Below, piece by piece: positions 6,795 through 12,475 of a stretch of 12,475 bases of DNA. The stretch covers positions 1 through 12,475 of the forward strand of contig JAKLHH010000094.1 of the NCBI GenBank assembly GCA_022710245.1, read 5' to 3'. The notes beneath the pieces were generated by a model. That model ran no database searches. It worked only from the letters and a program-made list of their open reading frames with translations, and was not told the origin of the DNA. The stretch is from Myxococcota bacterium. GTDB lineage: Bacteria > Myxococcota > Polyangia > GCA-2747355 > JAKLHH01. How positions within the stretch are numbered: position 1 is the stretch's first letter; the number at the start of each line of letters is the position of its first letter. The translations under genes and the position numbers were made by a program.

Positions 6795-7614
6795 CCGTCT
6801 CCCCGCGTGAGCCGCAGAGGGAGAAGTAGGTGTCGCGCTCGATGAAGCCCGCCGCCCGGCGGAGCGAGTTCTCGCTCACCGGCTCGCCCGCGTAGGGACC
6901 GCGGCCGACGGTCCACGACTCCTCGTGGTTGGAGCCGGCCGGCGCCGGGTCGCTCCCGTCGGGGATCGCGTCGAGCAGCGTGCCGCCCATCGCGTGCAGC
7001 ACGTGGATCAGCTCGTGGAAGAGCCAGGTGTAAGGCGCGGCGCAGGCGCTGCCGTCGGGGTAGACCGGCGCGCAGGCGCGGTTGTAGATGACACGGATCC
7101 GCTCGGGGGCGATCGCCTCGCCGGCCTCGTCGACGGCGACCCGGCCGGCCGCGTCGAGGTGGAAGGCGCGGGGGCGGGCGCGACGCTGGTCGTAGCTGCT
7201 CCCGGCGAAGAGCGTGCGGCCGCACATGCTGAGGTCGCCGCCCGGCTCATCGCGGCCGCGGAGCACGAAGCGCGCGGCCTCCGGGGTGATGGCGAGCGCG
7301 GCGGCCTCGAGGCGCGCGAGGAGCGCGGCGCCGGGCTGGCTGGCGGCGATCCGCTCGAGGTCCGCGGCGACGGAGGCGTTCACCGCCGGGTCACCGACGA
7401 GCTCGATCAGCTTGCCCCAGGTCCGGTGCTCGGCCTGGCCTGGCCCGTCGGCCTTGCCGTCAGCGAGGGGACAGAAGGAGCCGACGCAGGCGTCGTCGCC
7501 GTCGGCCGCCTCGGGGGCGCACGCGGCCACCAGGGCGAGGAGCAGGGTGGAGGACAGCGTCAGGGTTCGGAAGCGGGTCAACCTGCAGCGCAGGTCCATC
7601 GATCGAGGGTCCAT
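6781..7614 (-). CDS. Putative lipoprotein metallopeptidase, M91 (NleD-like) family
   Basis: The protein has 277 residues from the ATG at 7614. An in-frame ATG at 7599 is equally possible, and neither has a good ribosome-binding site. The N-terminus is a lipoprotein signal (LTLSSTLLLALVAAC, Cys32), then a short Asp/Cys-rich linker containing ADGKADG. The C-terminal half contains H200-E-L-I-H204-VLH inside WLFHELIHVLHAMGG, then NHEESWTVG (E231/E232) and ENSLRR. That order (HExxHxxH, then an EE...TVG segment, then ENxLR) matches Peptidase_M91, the family of the type III effector NleD, a zinc endopeptidase. Here the protein would be anchored in the envelope instead of injected by a type III system, so its target is unknown. 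It ends by overlapping the CPBP protease gene for 14 bases, tail to tail. The family assignment rests on motifs only. Confidence 0.8.
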   Translation of the reverse strand: MDPRSMDLRCRLTRFRTLTLSSTLLLALVAACAPEAADGDDACVGSFCPLADGKADGPGQAEHRTWGKLIELVGDPAVNASVAADLERIAASQPGAALLARLEAAALAITPEAARFVLRGRDEPGGDLSMCGRTLFAGSSYDQRRARPRAFHLDAAGRVAVDEAGEAIAPERIRVIYNRACAPVYPDGSACAAPYTWLFHELIHVLHAMGGTLLDAIPDGSDPAPAGSNHEESWTVGRGPYAGEPVSENSLRRAAGFIERDTYFSLCGSRGETVTPQ

Positions 7615-7689
7615 TCGCGGCCGCTCGTGCACGCGCCGTACCAGCCCGCCACGCTCGCCAACTCCGCGAGATGGCACGAGGGGCCGTGT

Positions 7690-7730
7690 GGCGGTGGCTG
7701 GGCAGCTGGCCGTCCAGGCGGCCACCCGCC
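7690..7730. terminator. Possible GC-rich hairpin between two minus-strand genes
   Basis: GGCGGTGGC (7690-7698) can pair with GCCACCCGCC (7721-7730) with one bulge. It lies downstream of the beta-propeller gene stop and upstream of the metallopeptidase gene, so it could end leftward transcription. There is no T-tract, and GC-rich DNA makes such hairpins common, so this is weak. Confidence 0.25.
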
Positions 7731-7823
7731 GAGCCCGGTGCGACCCGCGAGGTCTCAGCGCGGCCTCGCCACCTTTCGCCGAGCCCGGCCCCCCGCGAGC
7801 TCTCAGCGCGGCCTCGCCACCTT
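7729..7823. repeat. Tandem duplication spanning a gene's stop codon
   Basis: Two adjacent imperfect copies lie at 7729-7775 and 7779-7823. Both start CCGAGCCCGG and end CTCAGCGCGGCCTCGCCACC plus TT. The right-hand copy contains the last codons and stop of the beta-propeller lipoprotein (KVARPR then TGA on the minus strand). The left-hand copy repeats that coding end just beyond the stop. Confidence 0.85.
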
Positions 7824-8999
7824 GACCACCGCCCCGTCGAGCTTGTCCGTGTCGGGCGTGCCGCGGTTGACCCAGTAGACGCACTGCGCGTCCACGGCCA
7901 GCGCGCGCGGGTAGCGCTGGCCGCTCGCCAGCGTGCGCTTGCCGCCGCTGCCGTCGAGGCGGAGCGCCATCACGCGGCCGTCGTCATAATAAGGAGCGTT
8001 GCCCCCCTCCAGCCAGTAGAGCCAGTCGAGGTCCACCGCCACGTCGTTCGGCGTCGCGGCGCTGGAGACGACCGCGGCGGGCTGGCTCGACCGATCGAGG
8101 GGGCTGCGCATGACGGTGCCGTTGCCGGCGTTGGTCCAGTAGAGGTAGGTGGGGTCCGTGGCGAGGCCGCGAGGCTGCTGCAGGGACTGCGCCACGGTCT
8201 GCTGGTTCGAGCCGTCCAGGTCCGCCAGCCGCACCGAGCCGGAGTAGTCGCTGGTCCCGTAGCTGGTCCAGAGCACCCGCGTGGCGGTCAGCGTGAGGTC
8301 GACCGGCGAGGCCTGGCCCGACGCGATGGAGACGCCGCCCGGCGTGCCGCCCTCGACGTAGCGTCCCCGCACCTCGTCCGCGGTGATCCAGTAGAGGCGC
8401 GTGCCGTCGACCGCGACCTTGCGCGGCCGGTCCTGGCCGCCCGCCATCAGCACCTTCTCCGAGGTGCGGAGGTCGAGCTGCCAGATCTTGCCGGTGGCGG
8501 TCACGCTGAGGCCGTCGGAGTGCTCGGGCCAGTAGAGGTGCTCGCCGTCCAGAGCCACGCCGCCCGGCGAGATCTGGTCCTCGGCGAGCCGCGCCGGGCA
8601 GCCCGTCGCCGGCGGAGCGCAGCCAGCGATCGGCGCGCGCAGCACCAGCCCGTCGTGCGCCAGGTTGGCGAAGGTCCCCTGCTCGACCCAGTAGACGAAG
8701 GCGCCGCCCACGACGAGGTCCTGCGGCGCCGCGCGGTTCTCGACGAGCACGAGCGGCTGGCAGAGCCCGTCCTTGCAGTCGCCGCCCTGGCAGTCGCGAC
8801 CGCAGGCGCCGCAGTGGCGCGGGTCCGTGAGCGGCGTCGTGGTGCAGGGGCCCTCGGCGTGCGGCAGGTCCGCCCGCGCGTGGTCCGCGGCGAGATCGGG
8901 GACGCCGGCCTCGGCTGGCGCGGGGCGCGTGCGAAAGCCGTGGCAGGCGGGCATCCACGCCAGCAGCCAGAGCAGGAGCGCGAGGCGCCGAGGCACCAT
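7803..8999 (-). CDS. Beta-propeller lipoprotein with Stig1-like Cys motif
   Basis: The protein has 398 residues. A signal-type start (MVPRRLALLLWLLAWMPAC) puts a lipidatable Cys at 19. Residues 52-80 form a compact Cys cluster with DPRHCGACGRDC and CKDGLC, the pattern often called Stig1-like in predicted secreted myxobacterial proteins. From about 85 to the end, seven aromatic repeats recur about every 40-45 residues: FVYWVEQ (101), HLYWPEH (154), RLYWITA (201), RVLWTSY (241), YLYWTNA (285), WLYWLEG (326) and CVYWVNR (373). Each follows a V/L-A-V/T-D type strand. This is a YWTD/NHL-like beta-propeller of six or seven blades, probably exposed on the surface or in the periplasm and involved in binding; no catalytic motif is seen. 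The start has no ribosome-binding site, but TATACT lies just upstream. The 3' end is duplicated downstream. Confidence 0.9.
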   Translation of the reverse strand: MVPRRLALLLWLLAWMPACHGFRTRPAPAEAGVPDLAADHARADLPHAEGPCTTTPLTDPRHCGACGRDCQGGDCKDGLCQPLVLVENRAAPQDLVVGGAFVYWVEQGTFANLAHDGLVLRAPIAGCAPPATGCPARLAEDQISPGGVALDGEHLYWPEHSDGLSVTATGKIWQLDLRTSEKVLMAGGQDRPRKVAVDGTRLYWITADEVRGRYVEGGTPGGVSIASGQASPVDLTLTATRVLWTSYGTSDYSGSVRLADLDGSNQQTVAQSLQQPRGLATDPTYLYWTNAGNGTVMRSPLDRSSQPAAVVSSAATPNDVAVDLDWLYWLEGGNAPYYDDGRVMALRLDGSGGKRTLASGQRYPRALAVDAQCVYWVNRGTPDTDKLDGAVVKVARPR

Positions 9000-9005
9000 G
9001 AGGCC

Positions 9006-9011
9006 AGTATA
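9006..9011 (-). promoter_or_regulatory. Possible -10 element close to the beta-propeller gene start
   Basis: On the minus strand TATACT ends 6 bases before the ATG at 8999, so transcription would start at or next to the start codon (a leaderless mRNA). This agrees with the missing ribosome-binding site. No good -35 is visible. Confidence 0.3.
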
Positions 9012-9086
9012 CCGCGACGGCGCGCGGTCCTGGCGGGGAGGGTCGAGGGGGGGCGAGGAGCGGAGCGGCTCCGGACCGGGTCGGCT

Positions 9087-9371
9087 CTAGTGGCGGTGCG
9101 GGCGCCTCCGGTGATCCGGGGTCGCGTTGTCGAAGGCGATGCCCTTCTCCACCTCGCTGATCGCCTGGTTGATGAGGCCGATCGCGCGGACGCGGTGGCC
9201 GCCCTTGTCGTGGCTCGCCTTCTCCAGGTGGTCCTTCGCGTTGCGGAGCGCCATCAGCGCGGCGCGCATCTGCGGCTGCGGCTCGGCGACGGCGAGGCGC
9301 ACCGCCGAGGTGCCGATGACGAGGACCAGCAGGCCAGCGAGGACGAGCGAGCAGAGCTTCCAGAAGTTCAT
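9087..9371 (-). CDS. Small exported or membrane-anchored helical protein (DKGGHR motif)
   Basis: This protein has 94 residues. The ATG at 9371 is chosen because GGAG precedes it by 6 bases and the product then opens with a hydrophobic segment (MNFWKLCSLVLAGLLVLVIG). After the hydrophobic part, residues 34-79 form two predicted amphipathic helices around a loop: MRAALMALRNAKDHLEKASH, DKGGHR (55-60), then RAIGLINQAISEVEKGI. I recall this helix-DKGGHR-helix pattern from small conserved hypothetical proteins in other proteobacteria, but know no function. The tail (HRRRPHRH) is basic and His-rich. The gene lies 73 bases after the ExbD-like gene on the same strand; its ribosome-binding site sits inside a strong inverted repeat (9378-9414), so translation may be regulated. 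The segment could be a cleaved signal peptide or a permanent anchor. Confidence 0.83.
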   Translation of the reverse strand: MNFWKLCSLVLAGLLVLVIGTSAVRLAVAEPQPQMRAALMALRNAKDHLEKASHDKGGHRVRAIGLINQAISEVEKGIAFDNATPDHRRRPHRH

Positions 9372-9377
9372 CAGGGT

Positions 9378-9420
9378 CTCCGGGTTGAGTGGTGCGCTGA
9401 TTATCAACCCGGAGCGCACC
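9378..9420 (-). promoter_or_regulatory. Overlapping inverted repeats covering a ribosome-binding site (candidate RNA switch)
   Basis: An 11-bp perfect inverted repeat, CTCCGGGTTGA (9378-9388) and TCAACCCGGAG (9404-9414), has a 15-base loop. In the leftward transcript its 3' arm ends in the GGAG ribosome-binding site of the gene starting at 9371. A second, interleaved 8-bp perfect repeat, GGTGCGCT (9391-9398) and AGCGCACC (9413-9420), has one arm in the loop of the first and overlaps it by 2 bases. The two stems could compete, or form an H-type pseudoknot with a shortened first stem. Alternative readings are a protein operator or a terminator of the ExbD-like gene, though no T-tract follows. 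Confidence 0.5.
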
Positions 9421-9444
9421 TGGCTCAAGCGAGTCTGCCGAGGC

Positions 9445-10086
9445 TCATGGGCTGGACTCGAGGCCGGTGCCGAGCACGACCCGGTCGAAGAGGCAGCCGT
9501 CCGCGCCGGTGCAGCGACGGGTCGAGGTCCCGCGCACGGCGTCCATCGTGCGCACCACGACCTGGTAGGAGATCTGCGGGTCGGCCATCACCACGACGCG
9601 TCGCTCGCGCGGCTGCCGGCCCTTGAGCTCCCGCGCCAGCGCCGCGAGGCGCGCGAAGTCGTAGGCGCCGCAGCGACCCGCGCCGTCGAGGGCGGCCGCG
9701 CAGCGCACGGTAGGGCGCCCGGCCTCGCCGGGGAGCACCCGCCCCGCCTCGCTGACGATGAAGCCCGTGCGCGACACGGCGACGACCAGGCCCGGCCGCT
9801 CGCCGGACGCAGGCGCGGCGCCCTCGCTGACCGGCGGCGTCGTCGACGGCGCCTGCACGCTGAGGTGCGCGGCGGGCAGGGCGAAGGCGGTCGTGGCCAG
9901 CAGGAAGATGACGGTGTTGACCACGATGTCGAGATAGGGGACCAGGTTCAGCTCGCCGCGCTCCTCGCCCTCCTCCTCGGCCGCGGCGCGCTCTCGCCGC
10001 AGCCGCGCCCGCAGCCGCGCGAGCATGGAGGGGGACGGCGTGCGCTGCGGGCTCGGGCTCTGGCTCTCGCTCTGGCTCTGGCTCAT
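9445..10086 (-). CDS. ExbD/TolR-family biopolymer transport protein
   Basis: The protein has 213 residues; the ATG at 10086 follows GGAGG at good spacing. It has the ExbD/TolR plan. A hydrophilic N-terminus (Ser/Gln/Glu/Pro-rich repeats, then an Arg-rich helix and an acidic patch at 37-45) leads into one membrane helix (about 47-70, NLVPYLDIVVNTVIFLLATTAFA) containing Asp53, at the position of the proton-path Asp of ExbD/TolR. The periplasmic domain ends with VVVMADPQISYQVVVRTMDAVRGT (about 164-187), the typical terminal strand-helix unit. These proteins use the proton motive force with an ExbB/TolQ partner to energise TonB- or Tol-type envelope work. No ExbB/TolQ gene is in the window. The periplasmic domain has four Cys (129, 139, 192, 198), which could form disulfides. 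The next gene downstream, 73 bases away, is the small DKGGHR protein. Confidence 0.9.
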   Translation of the reverse strand: MSQSQSESQSPSPQRTPSPSMLARLRARLRRERAAAEEEGEERGELNLVPYLDIVVNTVIFLLATTAFALPAAHLSVQAPSTTPPVSEGAAPASGERPGLVVAVSRTGFIVSEAGRVLPGEAGRPTVRCAAALDGAGRCGAYDFARLAALARELKGRQPRERRVVVMADPQISYQVVVRTMDAVRGTSTRRCTGADGCLFDRVVLGTGLESSP

Positions 10087-10107
10087 GGGCGCCTCCGTGT
10101 GGGGTAA

Positions 10108-10207
10108 CTGGTTCGACAGCGGCCGGCGGGGGGAGTTTCGGCGAGGGTCGAGGGAGCCTGGCTCGACAGCGGCCGGCGGGGGGAGTTTCGGCGAGGGTCG
10201 AGGGAGC
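10108..10207. repeat. 50-bp perfect-length tandem duplication
   Basis: Copies at 10108-10157 and 10158-10207 are directly adjacent and differ at one base (GGTTCG against GGCTCG near the left end). Each contains GACAGCGGCCGGCGGGGGGA and ends TCGAGGGAGC. They lie 22 bases upstream of the ExbD-like start. The near identity points to a recent duplication. Confidence 0.95.
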
Positions 10208-10221
10208 TTCCGGGAGTTGCC

Positions 10222-10381
10222 GGGTGTGCAATCTCGGCCTGCAGGTTTGAAGCCTGCCCCCCGAGATTGCTCACTTCCGTGCAATCCTGGCCATCAGGGC
10301 TCAGACCTGCCCTCGAGATTTCTCAGATCTGTGCAATCTCGCCCTGCAGGCTCAAAACCTGCCCTGCGAGATTGCACACCC
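10222..10381. repeat. Three-hairpin palindromic element with 15-bp terminal inverted repeats (MITE/REP-like)
   Basis: The 160-bp block is bounded by GGGTGTGCAATCTCG (10222-10236) and its exact reverse complement (10367-10381). Inside are three related palindromic units starting GTGCAATC at 10226, 10279 and 10331, about 52 bases apart. Unit 1 has a 10-bp stem, GCAATCTCGG with CCGAGATTGC. Unit 3 has a perfect 12-bp stem, GTGCAATCTCGC with GCGAGATTGCAC. Both have an inner GCAGG/CCTGC stem. Unit 2 is degenerate. No gene is inside. It resembles REP/BIME or small non-autonomous elements. It lies between divergent genes, so it is not placed as a terminator of either. Confidence 0.85.
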
Positions 10382-10581
10382 TCGACGCGGAGGCGGGCCA
10401 TGGATCGAGGGAGGCTCCGAGGGGAGGTTCGAGGGGGTGCGCGGCCTCAAGTGAGAACCGCTGCCTATCGCAGGTGGCCACGCAGCTTGTCATGCTGAAC
10501 GGCTTCTGCTGGCCAGCGCCCAAGAAACGCAGCGCGTGAGAGGTCGTGGAGCTGGCTCGTCCGTTGCACGGCGGTCTCCTC
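10382..10581. other. Intergenic region without a recognised gene
   Basis: Between the palindromic element and the exported-protein start I see no convincing gene. The first part has G-rich GAGGG-type runs (10404-10440) like those in the 50-bp tandem. At 10487-10502 there is CTTGTCATGCTGAACG, a phrase like dispersed intergenic repeats I recall from other bacterial genomes. A GTG at 10546 could extend the downstream gene by 12 residues, but that would mask its signal peptide. Confidence 0.5.
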
Positions 10582-11073
10582 ATGAGACGGCTGGTTTCGC
10601 TCTTCCTGATCACCCTGCTCCTCGCTCCAGCGGCCCACGCCCAGCAGACGGCGGCCGGGGAGGCCACCCGCAGGCTGCAGGAGGAGCGTCTGAGGAAGAA
10701 GCAGCAAGAGGAGGCCGCGTCGGTCGCGCGCATGGGGATCCGTCGGATGCAGCGCCAGACGTCCGTGATCTGGCACCTGCGCACGACCCGCCAGCGGGTG
10801 ACCGAGCCGAAGGCGGGTGGCATCCACCGGCACGGCGCCCGGCCACGGGTAACCACCGCGCTCAACCTGATCAAGGAGCGGCGCCTGGCCGACCATCCAC
10901 TGATCCCGCGCCTGCTGGCTCGCGAGCTGCGACGGCTCCGCCGCCTCGAGGGGCCGCGGCTGCAGATCTTCTCCCGGCCCGTGGCCGGCGGCAACCAGCT
11001 GCGTGCGCTGTGGCTCTCACACCAGCTCATCACGCCGAGGACGACGCTGGTGCCGCTCCTCGCCGGTCAGTAG
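10582..11073 (+). CDS. Hypothetical basic exported protein
   Basis: The protein has 163 residues from the ATG at 10582, chosen because it opens with a clean signal peptide (MRRLVSLFLITLLLAPAAHA, probable cleavage after Ala20). No good ribosome-binding site is visible, and an upstream GTG at 10546 cannot be excluded. The mature part starts with a charged helical stretch (about 26-49, EATRRLQEERLRKKQQEEAA) likely to form an amphipathic or coiled-coil helix. The rest is rich in Arg and Leu, including ELRRLRRLEGPRLQIF at 115-130. I do not recognise a family or catalytic motif. It could be a small periplasmic protein. It stands alone on the plus strand between the repeat block and the convergent VWA gene. 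Confidence 0.6.
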   Translation: MRRLVSLFLITLLLAPAAHAQQTAAGEATRRLQEERLRKKQQEEAASVARMGIRRMQRQTSVIWHLRTTRQRVTEPKAGGIHRHGARPRVTTALNLIKERRLADHPLIPRLLARELRRLRRLEGPRLQIFSRPVAGGNQLRALWLSHQLITPRTTLVPLLAGQ

Positions 11074-11090
11074 TCGCCGACACGCGTGGC

Positions 11091-11109
11091 GCTGGCCCTC
11101 ACTGCCAGC
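11091..11109. terminator. Possible hairpin between convergent genes
   Basis: GCTGGC (11091-11096) and GCCAGC (11104-11109) can form a 6-bp stem with a 7-base loop, extendable through a bulge using GGC and GCC on the flanks. It lies 18 bases past the exported-protein stop and could serve the convergent VWA gene as well. There is no T-tract. Confidence 0.3.
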
Positions 11110-11173
11110 CGGCGCCGAGCACTCGTGGGAGCATCCGAGGGAGGTGGCCGCTACCAGCGGGGTGCGGCGGTGG

Positions 11174-12475
11174 CTACCGGTCACCCGCCTCGCGCGGCGC
11201 CGCGAGCGCGGCCGCCTTGCCGACGAGCTCGATCAGCTCGGCGCGGTAGCTGAAGGGGTCCTGGCCCTTGCCCTCGCGGGCGAGGCGCGCGATGGAGGCC
11301 CAGGGCGAGCGGCCCGCGTTGGCCGAGCCGCGGAGCGCCATCCCGAACCAGGCCACCGCCGAGGCGAACTTGAGGTCGCCCGAGGCGGCCTCGAGGCCGG
11401 CGCCGCCGTCGCGGAGCGGCTTCTGCAGCAGCACGCTCTGCTCGCCGTCCGGCTCCTTGTAGCGGAGCTTCACGTAGAGGAGCTCGCCCTGGTGCGTGGT
11501 CCTCGAGGCGTCGATCGCCTTCGCCGCCTTCGCCGCCTTCGTCGGCTTCGCGTAGCGGAGCGGGTCGACGCCGCCCTCGGACTCGAGCTTCACGCCGACG
11601 GGGACCACCTCGTAGAGCGCGGTCACCGTGTGGCCGGCGCCGATCTCGCCGGCGTCCTTCTTGTCGTCGTTGAAGTCGCGCGCGGCGAGCAGGCGGTTCT
11701 CGTAGCCGAGGAGGCGATAGGCGGCGACCTTGGCCGGGTTGAACTCCACCTGGATCTTGACGTCCTTGGCGATGGTGAAGAGCGTCCCCTGCAGCTGCTC
11801 GACGAGGACCTTGCGCGCCTCGTTCAGCGTGTCGATGTAGGCGTAGTGGCCGTTGCCCTTGTCGGCGAGCTGCTCGAGGGTGGCGTCCTTCAGGTTGCCC
11901 ATGCCGAAGCCGAGCACGCTGAGGAAGACGCCGCTCTTGGCGCGCTGCTGGATCAGCTTCACCAGCTCGCTGCGGTCGCTGACGCCGACGTTGAAGTCGC
12001 CGTCGGTGGCGAGGATGACGCGGTTCGAGCCGCCCTTGATGAAGCCGCTGACGGCCGTCTGGTAGGCGAGCTGGATGCCTGCCTCGCCGCTGGTCGAGCC
12101 GCCCGCCTCGAGCTTCTCGATGGCGGCGAGGATCTTCTCGCGGTTCCCCTCGCTGCAGGGCGTGGTGCGCAGCGCGACGCGGGTGCCCGAGGCGTAGGTG
12201 ACCAGCGCGACGCGGTCCTGCTCGCCGAGCTGGCGGACCAGCATGGAGAGCGCGTTCCGCAGCAGCGGGAGCTTGTTCGCGTCCTGCATCGAGCCGGAGA
12301 CGTCGATCAGGAAGACCAGGTTCGAGCTCGGTCGCTTGCTCGCCTGGAGCTGGCGGCCCTTGAGGCCGATGCGGACCAGGCGGTGGCGCGGGCGCCAGGG
12401 CGCCGCGGCGACCTCGAGGTTCACCGAGAAGGGCTCCTTGCCCTGCGGCTGCGGATACTCGTAGGGGAAGTAGTT
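11174..12475 (-). CDS. VWA-domain protein of the YfbK/DUF3520 type, N-terminus beyond window
   Basis: The last 433 residues are visible; the frame is open to the right edge. The first visible residues (NYFPYEYPQPQGKEPFSV) match the segment before the VWA domain in YfbK-like proteins. The VWA domain runs from about 50 to 230 with a complete metal-ion-dependent adhesion site: D58-VSGS in LVFLIDVSGSM, T128 in AGGSTSG and D158 in ATDGDFNVG. Then come the family segments NGHYAYIDTLNEARKVLVEQL and the DUF3520 region (NPAKVAAYRLLGYENRLLAARDFNDDKKDAGEIGAGHTVTALYEVVP). The C-terminus (FASAVAWFGMALRGS) is also typical. These proteins are usually lipoproteins or exported, and the VWA domain binds protein partners through a metal ion; the partner is unknown. 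A short TKAAKAAKAIDA repeat lies at about 310-321. The signal peptide, if any, lies outside the window. Confidence 0.93.
   Translation of the reverse strand, partial: NYFPYEYPQPQGKEPFSVNLEVAAAPWRPRHRLVRIGLKGRQLQASKRPSSNLVFLIDVSGSMQDANKLPLLRNALSMLVRQLGEQDRVALVTYASGTRVALRTTPCSEGNREKILAAIEKLEAGGSTSGEAGIQLAYQTAVSGFIKGGSNRVILATDGDFNVGVSDRSELVKLIQQRAKSGVFLSVLGFGMGNLKDATLEQLADKGNGHYAYIDTLNEARKVLVEQLQGTLFTIAKDVKIQVEFNPAKVAAYRLLGYENRLLAARDFNDDKKDAGEIGAGHTVTALYEVVPVGVKLESEGGVDPLRYAKPTKAAKAAKAIDASRTTHQGELLYVKLRYKEPDGEQSVLLQKPLRDGGAGLEAASGDLKFASAVAWFGMALRGSANAGRSPWASIARLAREGKGQDPFSYRAELIELVGKAAALAAPREAGDR

Noticed and set aside
7671..9626. Plus-strand open frame of 651 residues
   Set aside because: It is antisense to the beta-propeller, small-protein and ExbD-like genes and has no recognisable domain.
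10222..10381. CRISPR array
   Set aside because: There are only three units, they are palindromes with no unique spacers, and one is degenerate. Repeat and spacing do not fit CRISPR, and no cas gene is present.
10323..11033. Minus-strand open frame of 236 residues over the exported-protein gene and repeats
   Set aside because: It is Arg/Ser-rich, crosses the palindromic element and has no signal or motif. The plus-strand frame has a clean signal peptide.

Overview
The window is uniformly GC-rich and looks chromosomal. It most likely comes from a myxobacterium-like member of the Myxococcota (former Deltaproteobacteria). Three things suggest this: a protein ending in an AgmX/PglI-type domain, several cysteine-rich or beta-propeller lipoproteins with low-complexity stalks, and a short Cys motif (HCGACG...) common in predicted secreted myxobacterial proteins. 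This assignment is an inference from gene content; there is no rRNA or other marker gene here.

Layout. Positions 1-2333 (minus) hold most of an enlarged GlmS-like protein (glutaminase plus two SIS domains), cut by the left edge. Divergent from it is a plus-strand gene (2614-3384) that joins a RiPP-leader-like N-terminus, a Tat-like motif with a hydrophobic stretch, a 13-glycine run and an AgmX/PglI/TonB-like C-terminus. A large cysteine-rich lipoprotein with a PKTDA/G repeat stalk follows on the minus strand (3524-5200). A plus-strand pair comes next: a tandem-CBS protein (5508-5948) and a CPBP-family membrane protease (5961-6794), 12 bases apart. The minus strand then carries an M91-like HExxH lipoprotein (6781-7614), a YW-repeat beta-propeller lipoprotein (7803-8999), a small membrane-anchored or exported helical protein (9087-9371) and an ExbD/TolR-like protein (9445-10086). 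The ExbD-like gene has no ExbB partner in the window.

The region 10087-10581 has no convincing gene and is rich in repeats: a 50-bp tandem duplication, then a 160-bp element of three related palindromes bounded by 15-bp inverted repeats. After it lie a small basic exported protein (10582-11073, plus) and a VWA-domain protein of the YfbK/DUF3520 type (11174-12475, minus), whose N-terminus is beyond the right edge.

How the genes fit together. Most products are predicted to be secreted, lipid-anchored or in the membrane, so this is mainly an envelope-protein region rather than one pathway. The only convincing operon is CBS-CPBP; ExbD-small protein is possible. The most interesting non-coding signal lies between those last two genes: an 11-bp perfect inverted repeat that includes the ribosome-binding site of the small gene, overlapped by a competing 8-bp inverted repeat. 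No mobile-element gene, CRISPR array, tRNA or rRNA was seen.
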